From Ardenticatenaceae bacterium (lineage in GTDB: Bacteria > Chloroflexota > Anaerolineae > Promineifilales > Promineifilaceae): a DNA stretch of 64,000 nt. The translations under genes were made by a program, and so were the position numbers. The notes under the pieces are model-generated. The model saw only the letters and a program-made list of their open reading frames with translations, was not told the DNA's origin and searched no databases. The first letter of the stretch is position 1. Each line of letters begins with the position of its first letter. Location of the stretch: assembly GCA_020634235.1 (NCBI GenBank), contig JACKCB010000002.1:1364001-1428000 (forward strand), given 5' to 3'. Below are positions 6,882 through 15,804 of the stretch, one piece after another.

Positions 6882-9524
6882 TCAGCCGGAACTGGCGTCC
6901 AGGAGCCGGGCCAGCAGGGCGCGCTCGCCTGCTTCGTCGCTGATCTCGCCGTCCAGGCGGGCGGCCAGCAGTTGGTCCAGCAGCAGGGCAAACTGCGGCC
7001 CGGGCCGCAGCCCCATCTGGCGCAGGTCGTGGCCAGAGAGGTAGGTGCTGATGTGCCGCCAATTTTGCCAGTATTGGTCCAGGAACAACCCGGCCGGGGA
7101 GCTGCCAACCACCGCCCGCACCGCCAGCAAGATACGCGGCCGGGGCGCATAGGGGCGAACAGCTTTCGCCACCTGGCTGGGCCGTGCCCCGGCCGGGAAC
7201 GCTTGCAGCGCCAGCCACAGCGCGCCCGCGCCCAATACCTCATCCCGCGTTGTTTTGCGTACCTTCAGGCGCGTCATCACCGCTTGCTGCGCCGGCCCCG
7301 GCAGCGGCAGCAGCCAGATGGCAAAATAAGCCGGCAGTGGCGACTGGTTCTGCAGCGCCTCGTGCCACAGAGCATCGGCCAGCAAACCATCCAGGCGGCA
7401 GAAGGCATCGGCCATCGCTGTCTCCCAGGTCAGGTTGGGATGAATCTGAGCCATGACCCCCAGCTCGGCCAGACGCTGCATCACCGGCACCGGGCTGGCC
7501 TCTTGCAGCGCCAGCTCAATCTCGTGCCGGATACGGTCGCCGGTCACGCGCTCCAGCATCGCCAGCCCGTCGGCCATCAGCTCCACGGTGCGCGGCTCAA
7601 TGGTGAAGCCCAGCCGCTGCTCCAGGCGAATGGCGCGCAGGATACGGGTGGGGTCGTCAATGAAACTGAGGCTGTGCAGCACGCGAATGATGCCTTGTGT
7701 CAGGTCGCGCATACCACCGTAAAAATCGAGCAGTTCACCCAGATGAGCCCCATCCAAACGCATGGCCAGGGTATTGATGGTGAAGTCGCGCCGGTGCAAG
7801 TCTAGCTTAATCGAACCCTGAGCTACTTCCGGCAGGGCGGACGGCTCAGTGTAGAATTCGGTGCGGGCGGTCACAAAATCAAAGGCGTCGGCATTCTCCG
7901 GCCGGGGCAGGTCCGGGGCCAGTTTCTGCCACACTGCCGGCGACAGCAGCCATTTGGCTGTGCCAAAGCGGGCGTGGCTGCGCACCCGCCCGCCATACTG
8001 CCCCTGCAACTGCCGGGCCAGGGCGATGGCATCCCCCTCCACCACGATGTCGGTGTCTACCGAAGGCTTGTTTAGCAGCAGGTCGCGCACCAGGCCACCC
8101 ACAAAGTAGATGGGCATGTTCACCTCGCCGGCCACCTGGCTGATGACGCGCACCCCCTGCCACAGGGCGGCGGGCAGGTATTGGGCCATGCGCTGGCGCA
8201 TCCCGGCCATGTCGGCATCGGGCAGTGGGCGGCTGAGCAGGCGCAGCAGATCGGTGCGGGTAACAATGCCCAGCAGGTGATCGGGGTTATCTTCCCCGGC
8301 CGGGTCTTCAGCCACCACCGGAATTTGCCCCCAATCCTCATCAATCATCAACTGCTGCACCCGTTCAATGGAATCCTCCGGCCGGACAGTAATCCGGCCG
8401 CTCTTCATGATCCGTTCGATCGGCAGGTTTTGTAGTTCGTGGCTCATCGCCCGGTCCACAGCCCGGCGCGTCAGCAGACCCACCAGCCGGCCATTGTTCG
8501 GGTCGAGTACCGGGTAGCCCTCGTGGCCAAAGCGCTGCATTTGCTGGTGGGCATCCAGCACCGTCGCGGTGGTGGCAATGGTCTGCACCCCCCAGGACAT
8601 GAGGTCAGAGACGCGGGTCATCGGCTTGACGGCCTGGGGCAGCAGCTCGCGCACTTTGCGCACGGCGGCGGTCAGAGACATCTCCATGATGGTGGCGGCG
8701 GCGGCGCGGCCATGCCCACCCCCCCCCAGGGCGCGGGCCAGCACGGCGACATCCACCTGGTCGGTGGTGCTGCGGGCGACCAGTTGGACGTGCTGCCGCA
8801 GCCCTACCAGGACAATCAACCCGGCCGGGGCCAGGGCATCGCGCATCCGGTGTACCACGGCCGAAATCTCGTCCTCGAATTCAGGGTCGGCTTCGGCCGC
8901 CGCCAGCAAGATCGCCTGCCCCTCCAGCCGGACCCATTCGGCGGCCAGTTGCAGCTTGCGGTACAGCGCCTGCTGCGCTGCGGAGAGGGGGATATCCAGG
9001 AAGCGGCGCACAACGCTGAGTTGGGCGTCTTGCTCCAGCAGCCAGGCCGCAGCGCGGATATCGCGCGGGGTGGTGGCGTCGTAGGTCAAGGCTCCGGTAT
9101 CCTCGTAGATGCCCAGCAGCAGCAGGGTGGCCTCGACTGGGGTCAGGGCCAGGCCGGCGGCTTGCAGCATTTCTACGCCCAGGGTGGTGGCTGCGCCCAG
9201 GGGTTCGATGTGGTGGTTCCCGGCCGGGAGGTCGGCCGAGCGAGTATGGTGGTCGATGATCGTAACCAGGGTCTTGTCGCGCACGCCGCGCACGCTGGGC
9301 ACGGCCTGGGTGTCTACCAGCACCACCTGTTCCACGTGCTGCCGCCGCCAGTTGGCCGGGCGCATGTAGGGCAAGGCGTCCCAGTACAGGGCCAGGAACT
9401 GCATGACGTTGCGATTGACCCGGCGCGAGAGCAGGGGGGTCCCGGCCGGGTACAGCTTATGCGCCGCCAACTGCGAGGCCACAGCATCAAAATCGGCATT
9501 TTCGTGCGTCAGGATGAGCCACAT
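6882..9524 (-). CDS. DHH phosphoesterase - CBS pair - CCA-adding/poly(A) polymerase fusion
   Basis: This 880-residue multidomain protein begins with a DHH/DHHA1 phosphoesterase (HENADFDAVAS near 7, VTIIDHHTRS near 90, and the glycine-rich GGGGHGRAAAA near 270). Two CBS domains follow (about 305-425). A class II tRNA nucleotidyltransferase head comes next: YFVGGLVRD near 473, PSVDTDIVV with the catalytic aspartates, RRDFTINTLA, then RILRAIRLEQRLGF. A helical C-terminal region ends it. The architecture is known from several bacterial phyla. The transferase part probably adds C/A or A residues to tRNA 3-prime ends; CBS domains usually sense adenine nucleotides. The ATG at 9524 begins directly with the conserved beta-strand of the DHH domain. 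Confidence 0.9.
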   Translation of the reverse strand: MWLILTHENADFDAVASQLAAHKLYPAGTPLLSRRVNRNVMQFLALYWDALPYMRPANWRRQHVEQVVLVDTQAVPSVRGVRDKTLVTIIDHHTRSADLPAGNHHIEPLGAATTLGVEMLQAAGLALTPVEATLLLLGIYEDTGALTYDATTPRDIRAAAWLLEQDAQLSVVRRFLDIPLSAAQQALYRKLQLAAEWVRLEGQAILLAAAEADPEFEDEISAVVHRMRDALAPAGLIVLVGLRQHVQLVARSTTDQVDVAVLARALGGGGHGRAAAATIMEMSLTAAVRKVRELLPQAVKPMTRVSDLMSWGVQTIATTATVLDAHQQMQRFGHEGYPVLDPNNGRLVGLLTRRAVDRAMSHELQNLPIERIMKSGRITVRPEDSIERVQQLMIDEDWGQIPVVAEDPAGEDNPDHLLGIVTRTDLLRLLSRPLPDADMAGMRQRMAQYLPAALWQGVRVISQVAGEVNMPIYFVGGLVRDLLLNKPSVDTDIVVEGDAIALARQLQGQYGGRVRSHARFGTAKWLLSPAVWQKLAPDLPRPENADAFDFVTARTEFYTEPSALPEVAQGSIKLDLHRRDFTINTLAMRLDGAHLGELLDFYGGMRDLTQGIIRVLHSLSFIDDPTRILRAIRLEQRLGFTIEPRTVELMADGLAMLERVTGDRIRHEIELALQEASPVPVMQRLAELGVMAQIHPNLTWETAMADAFCRLDGLLADALWHEALQNQSPLPAYFAIWLLPLPGPAQQAVMTRLKVRKTTRDEVLGAGALWLALQAFPAGARPSQVAKAVRPYAPRPRILLAVRAVVGSSPAGLFLDQYWQNWRHISTYLSGHDLRQMGLRPGPQFALLLDQLLAARLDGEISDEAGERALLARLLDASSG

Positions 9525-9605
9525 GGGCAGATTATAGCGGGCGGGCGGCAGAATGCGTAATGGGCGTGAGCAGCGTCTTTTGCATTACGTCCAGCGGATC
9601 CCCTC

Positions 9606-10733
9606 TCACGGGCCAGCCGCACCGCCGGACTGCTGAAGATTGAAGAAGGCCAGCGTCCGGCGGCGGAACAGGGCGTCGCCATCGCCGCTGAAGTTGTGCG
9701 GCTGGTCGGGGTAGGCATAGCACTCGACGCTTTTGCCCAACAGCCGCAGCCGGTCGCACAGGTCGGCCGACCAGGCGGGCGGGACAATGCCATCGGCGCT
9801 GCCGTGGTGGATGCTGATGGCAGCCTGGATGCGCGCCAGGTGGTGGATGGGGGCGATGGCCAGCATGGCGTCGGCGGGTGTGGCCAGCTCTTCCCGGCCG
9901 GTCTCACCCTCTGACCAGGCCAGGATGCGCTCGAAGTTCTGGTATTCGTCGCCGCTCATCGCGCCGTAGAGGACGGCGCTGCGGATGGACGGGTTGACGG
10001 TGATGACGCGCAGGGCGATGCCGCCGCCCATGCTGTGCCCCCAGAGGTGGATGTCTCCCGGCCGGGCGGCGGCCAGCGCCCCCGGCTGCCCCCCTTGCTG
10101 CTGCACCAGGGCCACCAGATTGAGCACGTCAATGGCAAAGCCAATGCGAAACGGGTTGGGGCCATCCTCAGAGGGGGGATAGCCACGGTAGTTGGGGTGC
10201 AGCACCAGGTAGCCGTTGCTGGCCAGGCTGTCGGCGTGGCTGGTGGTGTAGTCGAGGGTGTCGTACCCGGCCGGGTCCACATAGCCATGCAGCGCTACCA
10301 CCACCGGGAAAGGGCCATCCCCCCGGGGCACATTCATAAAGCCATAGATCGTCAACCCATCGCTGGGGTAGCGCACCAGGTAGCGCGTGAATGCCGCCAT
10401 CGTGCCCAGCGTTTGCACAATCTCCAACTGGCCACCACCATAACTGCGCGCCGCCAGGTCGGCAATGGTCAGGCCGGCGTAGGGGCCGGCGGTGGGGCTG
10501 GGCAGGGGGGTGGCGGTAGGTGTGCTGGCCGGCGCGTTGGCGGGCAAAACGGCAGGTGTGGCCGTAGACAGGTCGCGGGTGGGCGGGATGGCCACGGTGG
10601 GGCGCGGCGGCGGGTTGGCGGCTGCGGCCAGGGTGGGCAGGGCCGGCGGCTGGGCCAGCAGGAAGGTGTCTGGCGTGCAAGCGGCAAGGCCCAGGGCCAG
10701 CAGCAGGAATAGAGAGAGGCAAAGGAAGCGCAC
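9606..10733 (-). CDS. Lipoprotein alpha/beta hydrolase (dipeptidyl-peptidase-like fold)
   Basis: This is a secreted or membrane-anchored hydrolase of about 375 residues. The hydrophobic start ends in a lipobox (LGLAAC), followed by a Pro/Thr-rich linker of about 80 residues. The catalytic domain has VALHGYVDPAGY, the nucleophile elbow GHSMGGG, GSADGIVPP (Asp region) and QPHNF (His region). The best start I see is the GTG at 10733, just after the stop of the upstream membrane gene; there is no clear ribosome site, so translation may be coupled. An in-frame extension to 11141 exists but only antisense-overlaps the neighbouring reading frame and is rejected. Substrate unknown. Confidence 0.8.
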   Translation of the reverse strand: MRFLCLSLFLLLALGLAACTPDTFLLAQPPALPTLAAAANPPPRPTVAIPPTRDLSTATPAVLPANAPASTPTATPLPSPTAGPYAGLTIADLAARSYGGGQLEIVQTLGTMAAFTRYLVRYPSDGLTIYGFMNVPRGDGPFPVVVALHGYVDPAGYDTLDYTTSHADSLASNGYLVLHPNYRGYPPSEDGPNPFRIGFAIDVLNLVALVQQQGGQPGALAAARPGDIHLWGHSMGGGIALRVITVNPSIRSAVLYGAMSGDEYQNFERILAWSEGETGREELATPADAMLAIAPIHHLARIQAAISIHHGSADGIVPPAWSADLCDRLRLLGKSVECYAYPDQPHNFSGDGDALFRRRTLAFFNLQQSGGAAGP

Positions 10734-10756
10734 GGCGAAGGGGAGAAGGGGGGAAG

Positions 10757-11284
10757 CTACCCGGCCGGGGGGCGAGCCACCGAACGCCGCCAATCCCATA
10801 CCTGAACCACCAATCCAACCAGGAGCAGAACCGCAAACAACAGGGTGCGGGCCGGCTGGGCCGGCTCCAGCGCCTGCACCAGCAGGCTGGCCCCGGTCAG
10901 CGAGGAGAGGGCGATGAGGGCCACGTCGAACAGTGTTGCTACCAACAGCGCCCCCAGCACACCGCCCACCACAAACGCCAGCCAAAACAGCGCCTCCCCG
11001 CTGTCCCCGGCGGTGAAGGCATTGAGCAGCGTGATGCCCAGCGTGCTGCCCAAAAGAAAGCCGGCCAGGCCCACCGCTGCCCGCTGCAAGACAACGGCCA
11101 GTACAGCGGCCAGCAGGCCGAAGCCCACGGCCAGCAGCCACTCTGGCAGCGCCAGCAGGTCACCAAAAAGGCGTGGCCCCAGCACGTAGCCCAGCGCAAA
11201 GCCGGCCAGGGCCACAAACAGCCAAAACAGCCGCCGGCCGGAGAGCAGCATAATCCCACCAATCAGAACGCGTAAAATGTCCAT
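10757..11284 (-). CDS. Small polytopic membrane protein (TMEM198/DUF4203-like)
   Basis: This 175-residue protein is almost entirely hydrophobic, with six to seven predicted membrane segments rich in Gly, Ala and Leu. Glycine motifs such as AGFALGYVLGPRLFG and GVLGALLVATLFDVALI recall the DUF4203/TMEM198 group. Function unknown. The ATG at 11284 is preceded by GGTAGGG. It is directly upstream of the lipoprotein hydrolase, with 23 bp between stop and next start, so the two probably form an operon. Confidence 0.7.
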   Translation of the reverse strand: MDILRVLIGGIMLLSGRRLFWLFVALAGFALGYVLGPRLFGDLLALPEWLLAVGFGLLAAVLAVVLQRAAVGLAGFLLGSTLGITLLNAFTAGDSGEALFWLAFVVGGVLGALLVATLFDVALIALSSLTGASLLVQALEPAQPARTLLFAVLLLVGLVVQVWDWRRSVARPPAG

Positions 11285-11369
11285 AGCCCTACCATTTGTC
11301 GGCCAGTCAGCTCGCCGGTTTGTCAGCATCACAGACTGGCGGCCACTGACCCGTTGCAGACCGGCCAGC

Positions 11370-13310
11370 TTACTGGCTCAGGTTCTCGATGGCAACTGGC
11401 TCCACGGGATCGGCTAGCGGGAAGCCAAAGATGCGCCCGTAGAAGTAAAGCTCGGCATCCAGCGCCCGCTTGACGTTTTCTGCGCGGCGGAAGCCGTGCT
11501 GTTCGCCGGCAAAGGGCACATAGGCCACTGGCACTCCCTTGGCTTTGAGCGCGTCGAAGATCATTTCCGCCTGGTTGGGCGGCACGATCAGGTCTTCTAA
11601 CCCCTGAAAGAGGATGAGGGGGCAGGAAAACTGGTCCACGAAGTTAATGGGTGAGCGGGCGAAGTAGATATCCTCCCGCTCTGGATAGGGGGCGACCAGG
11701 TTGTCCAGGTAGCGCGATTCAAATTTGTGGGTCTCGCGGGTCATGGCCACCAGGTCGCTGATGCCGAAGTAACTGGCCCCCACGGAGAAGGTGTCGGTGA
11801 AGGCCAGGGCGCTGAGTGTGGTATATCCGCCGGCGCTGCCCCCGCGGATGGCCAGCCGCTGCCCATCGGCCAACCCCTGCTGCACCAGGTAGCGCGCCCC
11901 ATTGACACAGTCCTGCACGTCTACGATGCCCCATTGGCCGTTCAGCCGTTGGCGGTAGGCGCGGCCGTAGCCGGTGCTGCCGCCGTAGTTAACGTCGAGT
12001 ACGGCAAAGCCCCGGCTGGTCCAATATTGGATGGAGAGGCTGAGGGCAGCCGAAGTGCTGCTGGTGGGGCCGCCATGACTGATCACCATGAGCGGGGGCA
12101 GTTCCCCGGCCGGGGCGCGGTAATCCTGGTTGTGTGGCGCATAATAAAGGCCATGGGCCGTCAGCCCATGGTCCGTGGGGAACTCAATGGCCTGCGGCAC
12201 CGAGAGATAGCCCGTGGCCAGCGTCAGGTCTGACGCGCGGCGCAGCACATCCAGCGCCCCGGTCGCCAGGTCCAGGCGCACCACAGCCAACATCTCGGTG
12301 GCGGAGCCGGCCAGGCAGGCCACAAAGCCCGGACCGGCATGGATGTAGGCCGACAGCGTGTAGGGCAGGTCAATGGGGACCAACGGGCCGCCGTCCACCT
12401 CTAGCAGCGCCAGTTGCCGGCGACCTTCGCTGGCAAAGCTGCAAACCAGCCGCCCATCGGGCAAGAAATCGTAGGTCGACATGTCAAAAACCCACATCGG
12501 TAAGCCAAATTCGGCGGCGCGGGGCGCAAGGGGCTGCGCCTGCCCGGCGTGCCAGCGATACAGATTCCACCAGCCGCTGCGGTCTGAGATGAAGTGCAGC
12601 CGGCCGTCGGGCGACCAGGCAGGCTGGAAGATGGACTCCTCAGGGCCGCCGGCGACGATGTGAGCGTTGTGCAACTGCCCGGCCGGGTCTACATCGGCCA
12701 GCCACAGTTCGGTGCCGTCCCAGGGCATGTTGGGGTGGTTCCAGGCCAGCCAGGCCAACTGGCGGCCATCGGGGCTAAGGCGCGGGTTGGCATAGAAATC
12801 GTGGCCACCTACCAGCAGATCGCCGGCGTGTTCGTCGCCATCCAGGGCCAGGCTGACAAGGGTGTTCACGGCCTCCCGGCCGGGGACGGTATGGTCCTCA
12901 CGAACGCAAATGAGGCGTTGGCGGGCGGCATCCAGCACACCATCGGCGTAACGCCACGCCCCGGCCGGGGTGATGGGAGAGGGGTCTGTGCCGGGCAACT
13001 GCCGGTATAGACGCTGGTCGGCGAAATTGGCGAAGTAGACGACGCCGCCGGCCACCCAGAAGGCTCCGCCGCCGTATTCGTGCACCCGGGTGCGCACATT
13101 GAACCCGGCCGGGGTGACGTCGCCAATCTGCCCGGCCGGGGTGCGGTGCACCAGCACACTGCGCCCCCCCTCCTGCGGGCGGCCTTCCAGCCAGTAAATG
13201 TCCTGGCCATCCACACAGACGGACCCCAGGTTAATTGTCTGGGCCACAATCAAGTCGCTGGTAATCGGCGATCGCCAGGCACCGTATGGGGCGGTTTGGG
13301 TTGTTGTCAT
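11370..13310 (-). CDS. S9 family peptidase (prolyl oligopeptidase / acylaminoacyl-peptidase type)
   Basis: This 646-residue protein has an N-terminal beta-propeller (repeated SPDG-type blades, about 20-390) and a C-terminal alpha/beta hydrolase catalytic domain. GGSAGGYTTL holds the nucleophilic serine, EDLIVPPNQ the aspartate and GEQHGF the histidine, matching the S9C layout. It lacks a signal peptide, so it is probably cytoplasmic and removes or trims short peptides. The start at 13310 follows CAGGAGGCCCAG; an ATG 15 bp upstream lacks its own ribosome site. Confidence 0.92.
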   Translation of the reverse strand: MTTTQTAPYGAWRSPITSDLIVAQTINLGSVCVDGQDIYWLEGRPQEGGRSVLVHRTPAGQIGDVTPAGFNVRTRVHEYGGGAFWVAGGVVYFANFADQRLYRQLPGTDPSPITPAGAWRYADGVLDAARQRLICVREDHTVPGREAVNTLVSLALDGDEHAGDLLVGGHDFYANPRLSPDGRQLAWLAWNHPNMPWDGTELWLADVDPAGQLHNAHIVAGGPEESIFQPAWSPDGRLHFISDRSGWWNLYRWHAGQAQPLAPRAAEFGLPMWVFDMSTYDFLPDGRLVCSFASEGRRQLALLEVDGGPLVPIDLPYTLSAYIHAGPGFVACLAGSATEMLAVVRLDLATGALDVLRRASDLTLATGYLSVPQAIEFPTDHGLTAHGLYYAPHNQDYRAPAGELPPLMVISHGGPTSSTSAALSLSIQYWTSRGFAVLDVNYGGSTGYGRAYRQRLNGQWGIVDVQDCVNGARYLVQQGLADGQRLAIRGGSAGGYTTLSALAFTDTFSVGASYFGISDLVAMTRETHKFESRYLDNLVAPYPEREDIYFARSPINFVDQFSCPLILFQGLEDLIVPPNQAEMIFDALKAKGVPVAYVPFAGEQHGFRRAENVKRALDAELYFYGRIFGFPLADPVEPVAIENLSQ

Positions 13311-13390
13311 CTGGGCCTCCTGCAAGCCTGCTTCGTTTACGAGATCATAGTCAGCAAATGGCGGATTGGCAAGTTGGGCCTGGCGAAATC

Positions 13391-13451
13391 TGTTCTAAAT
13401 GCTTGACACAGTAGAACAGATGTGCTATTCTGTATTTCAGAACATTTGTTC
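13391..13451 (+). promoter_or_regulatory. Strong promoter with overlapping inverted-repeat operators
   Basis: TTGACA at 13403-13408 and TATTCT at 13426-13431 are separated by exactly 17 bp. TGTTCTA (13391-13397) and TAGAACA (13412-13418) form an inverted repeat flanking the -35 box. A second inverted repeat, GAACA-TT-TGTTC, occupies 13440-13451 at the predicted start of transcription. The latter has the GAAC-N4-GTTC form of the Bacillus-type LexA box; whether LexA binds it here is inference. Confidence 0.75.
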
Positions 13452-13582
13452 CACCCTCTTCCCGTAAGGCGCTGGCGAGCATGCACCCTCGCCGGCGCCT
13501 TCCCCTCCTTTTCAGAGGGTTTTCAAGTGAACACAGGCCCGCCAGGGATCACGAGCATGATACGCTGGCAAGGGCTTTTTTG
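13437..13582 (+). ncRNA. Probable small structured RNA or attenuator leader with two hairpins
   Basis: A transcript from the 13403 promoter would begin near 13438. It would first fold a 14-bp stem (13466-13479 with 13488-13501, one G-U). A nested structure follows at 13526-13588: outer arms AGTGAACA and TGTTCACT, then GCCC/GGGC, GCCAG/CTGGC and ATCA/TGAT. The inner hairpin is followed by TTTTTT, a good intrinsic terminator ending near 13581. The first loop begins at the end of a CGAGCATG sequence, which also forms the loop side of the second hairpin. It lies 130 bp upstream of the gene at 13712, so it is either a separate RNA of about 145 nt or a termination leader. No known RNA family recognised. 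Confidence 0.5.
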
Positions 13583-13711
13583 TTCACTGGTTTGCCGGCC
13601 TGGCACGCCGCACGGTGGCCCGGATCAACCCTTCCGCACTCCCCAACGCTTGCGCAGCCGCGCCCCAACTAGAAGCTATTGCGTCACGAGGTGGATCTTT
13701 GAGGAGGAATT

Positions 13712-14479
13712 ATGCAGAACGCGAATTTTCTCAACGGTAATAAGCAGTTGCCCCAATTCACCATGCCCAGCCTGAATGTCGCCTTTCCCAAACAGGCGCT
13801 CATTGGGCTGATTCTGGTCGTTGCTTTGCTGGCCTTTGAGCTGTTCAATTTTGACAGCACCCGCTACGCCTTGAACAATCTGTTGGGTAGCGTCAACTTC
13901 CTGGGTGTCTCGTGGGCGGCCATTCTGGCTGTCGCCTTCTGCGCTATTGACTTCGCCGGCCTGGCGCGCCTGTTCACGCCGCAGCGCGGCGCGGAGGAGC
14001 CCCGCGAAGTATGGTACCTGACCGGGGCCTGGCTGCTGGGGGCAACGATGAATGCCATCATGACCTGGTGGGCGGTGTCGTTAACCTTGCTGAACCATGA
14101 TTTTGGCAACGAGGTTCTCTCACGGCAGCAGTTGCTGGAATATGTGCCGATCTTTGTGGCAGTGTTGGTCTGGCTGACCCGGATTCTGTTCATCGGCGCG
14201 TTTTCGGTGGCCGGGGATCATTTCTGGGGCCAGGACGATGTGGCAAAGAGCCACCCGGCCGGGCGGCAGCCCCAGCCCGCCCGCCAACCTGCTCGCCAGC
14301 CGGCCCGCCCTGCGCCCAGTGCGCCGCAGCCAATGTTGGCCAGTGAAGCCGCGCCCCGGCCGGGACCAGCACCACGCCCCGCCGCGAGCAACGGAAGCAG
14401 CCGGATGCAGCAGCGCCCTCCCCAGCCAGGTGTGCGCCCCGTGGCCCCCATGAACGCCAGCGCCCGGCCCCGCCGCTAG
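13712..14479 (+). CDS. Hypothetical membrane protein with Pro/Ala/Arg-rich tail
   Basis: This is a 255-residue protein of unknown function. Four hydrophobic segments lie at about 28-48, 62-85, 105-128 and 145-165. A low-complexity tail (about 180-255) dominated by Pro, Ala, Arg and Gln is probably disordered and cytoplasmic. GAGGAGGAATT before the ATG at 13712 is an excellent ribosome site. The gene lies downstream of the strong promoter and structured leader at 13.4-13.6 kb and is followed by a terminator, so it looks like its own transcription unit. Two tandem copies of a CCGCCGCTAGGCGGA-like unit span the stop codon. Confidence 0.7.
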   Translation: MQNANFLNGNKQLPQFTMPSLNVAFPKQALIGLILVVALLAFELFNFDSTRYALNNLLGSVNFLGVSWAAILAVAFCAIDFAGLARLFTPQRGAEEPREVWYLTGAWLLGATMNAIMTWWAVSLTLLNHDFGNEVLSRQQLLEYVPIFVAVLVWLTRILFIGAFSVAGDHFWGQDDVAKSHPAGRQPQPARQPARQPARPAPSAPQPMLASEAAPRPGPAPRPAASNGSSRMQQRPPQPGVRPVAPMNASARPRR

Positions 14480-14543
14480 GCGGACCGCCGCTAGGCGGAC
14501 CACCGCCCTCGGCCTTCCCAACTCCCCCCTGCCTCCTCTCTCG

Positions 14544-14579
14544 CCTGGTGGCGGTGCCAACCGTCGCCAGGCTTTTTTG
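14544..14579 (+). terminator. Rho-independent terminator after the tail-rich membrane protein
   Basis: CCTGGTGGCG pairs with CGTCGCCAGG (10 bp including two G-U pairs, 8-nt loop) and is followed by CTTTTTTGTCT. It closes the transcription unit that begins at 13.4 kb. Confidence 0.8.
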
Positions 14580-14713
14580 TCTCTTCTTGCAGTTGTGCGC
14601 GAGTCGGGCCGCCAGTTCAGCGCGCCAACTGCTTGAAATCCCCCCTGCCAAACCGTTACAATAGGCTGTGTAAACGTGCTAACGTTTTAGCGCACGACCG
14701 AGGAGGCATCGCT

Positions 14714-15790
14714 ATGACCATTCGTGAAGGGCGTTGGGACTGCCAGTATTGCGGCCAGGTTGGCATTTTGGGCCGGGAGAAGTCCTGCCCTAATTGTGCC
14801 CGCTCCCGGCCGGAGGGGACCAGGTTCTATTTACCCGACGAACAGGCGGCGGCCAGCGAGCAGAAATTGGTGCAGCAGGCCAAAATTGGGCCAGACTGGA
14901 TCTGCCAGTTTTGCAGTTCCAGCAATCCGGCCAACGTTGCTGTTTGCCACCATTGCAACGCCGCCCGTGAGGGCAGCAGCCCGCAGCAGGAGGTGAAGAC
15001 GTACCGGCCGGGCGAGGCCCCCAAGAGCGGCGATATGGACCTGAGCACCCCGCCGCCGGCGCGCACCGTGAAGACGAAGGCCGCCACGCCGGTCTGGCTG
15101 CCGATTGTGGGCGTGGTGGGCGTGCTGCTGATACTGGCTTGCCTGTGTGGTGGCTTCTTCCTCTTCCGCAGCTCGGAGACGGAAGCGACCATCGAAAGCT
15201 TCAATTGGGAGCGCACGGTGGCCGTGGAGGCGTTCCGCACCGTCACCGAGCAGGATTGGGATGTCCCGGCCGGGGGGCGCACCATCAGCCAGGAAGAAGC
15301 CATCCGCAGCTACGAACAGGTCTTGAGCCACTACGAGACCAGAGAAAGACAGGTCTCCGAACAGGTGCAGGTTGGTGAGCGCACCTACGTCTGCGGCCAG
15401 CGTGACCTGGGCAACGGCTTCTTTGAAGACATTGAATGCACCGATCCGGTGTACGAAACGCGCTACCGCACGGAAACTTACCAGGAACCAGTGTACGACC
15501 AGGTGCCCATTTACGACACCTACTACACCTACGAAATAGACAAATGGGTACCTGACCGCACCGAGCGCGCTGCTGGCCGCGACCAAAACCCCTTCTGGCC
15601 AGAGGTGCCCCTCGGCGAGGGGGAACGGGCGGGGCCGCGCACCGAAAGCTACCAGATCACCTTCCTCACGGCCGATGGCGAGCGGCACACCCTGGATTTT
15701 GGCCTGGAGGAATGGCTCTCGTTTGAGCCGGGCGGCAGTTACAAGCTCAAAATCAGCGGCCTGGGCAATGACGTCGAGGTTGTGCGCTAG
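14714..15790 (+). CDS. Membrane protein with two RanBP2-type zinc ribbons
   Basis: This 358-residue protein starts with two W-x-C-x2-C...C-x2-C zinc modules: WDCQYCGQ...CPNC at about 8-30 and WICQFCSS...CHHC at about 60-80. A single membrane span follows (about 118-143, with three cysteines). The extracytoplasmic region has a Tyr-rich segment of alternating charged residues (about 215-285). The zinc modules resemble RanBP2 or RING-adjacent ribbons that bind RNA or ubiquitin in eukaryotes; in bacteria their role is unclear. AGGAGG seven bases before the ATG at 14714 fixes the start. It stands alone between two opposing units. Function unknown. Confidence 0.75.
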   Translation: MTIREGRWDCQYCGQVGILGREKSCPNCARSRPEGTRFYLPDEQAAASEQKLVQQAKIGPDWICQFCSSSNPANVAVCHHCNAAREGSSPQQEVKTYRPGEAPKSGDMDLSTPPPARTVKTKAATPVWLPIVGVVGVLLILACLCGGFFLFRSSETEATIESFNWERTVAVEAFRTVTEQDWDVPAGGRTISQEEAIRSYEQVLSHYETRERQVSEQVQVGERTYVCGQRDLGNGFFEDIECTDPVYETRYRTETYQEPVYDQVPIYDTYYTYEIDKWVPDRTERAAGRDQNPFWPEVPLGEGERAGPRTESYQITFLTADGERHTLDFGLEEWLSFEPGGSYKLKISGLGNDVEVVR

Positions 15791-15804
15791 CGTAGTCTGG
15801 CCAC

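Noticed and set aside
8439..9560. Long plus-strand open frame antisense to the DHH-CBS-CCA gene
   Set aside because: The opposing frame has clear DHH, CBS and nucleotidyltransferase motifs, while this one has none and is a GC-rich shadow.
10734..11141. N-terminal extension of the lipoprotein hydrolase through the upstream membrane gene
   Set aside because: It overlaps a different, strongly hydrophobic coding frame, and the lipoprotein signal begins at the GTG at 10733.
13437..13582. 6S RNA
   Set aside because: The length is near that of 6S RNA, but the fold is two separate hairpins and not one long hairpin with a central bubble.
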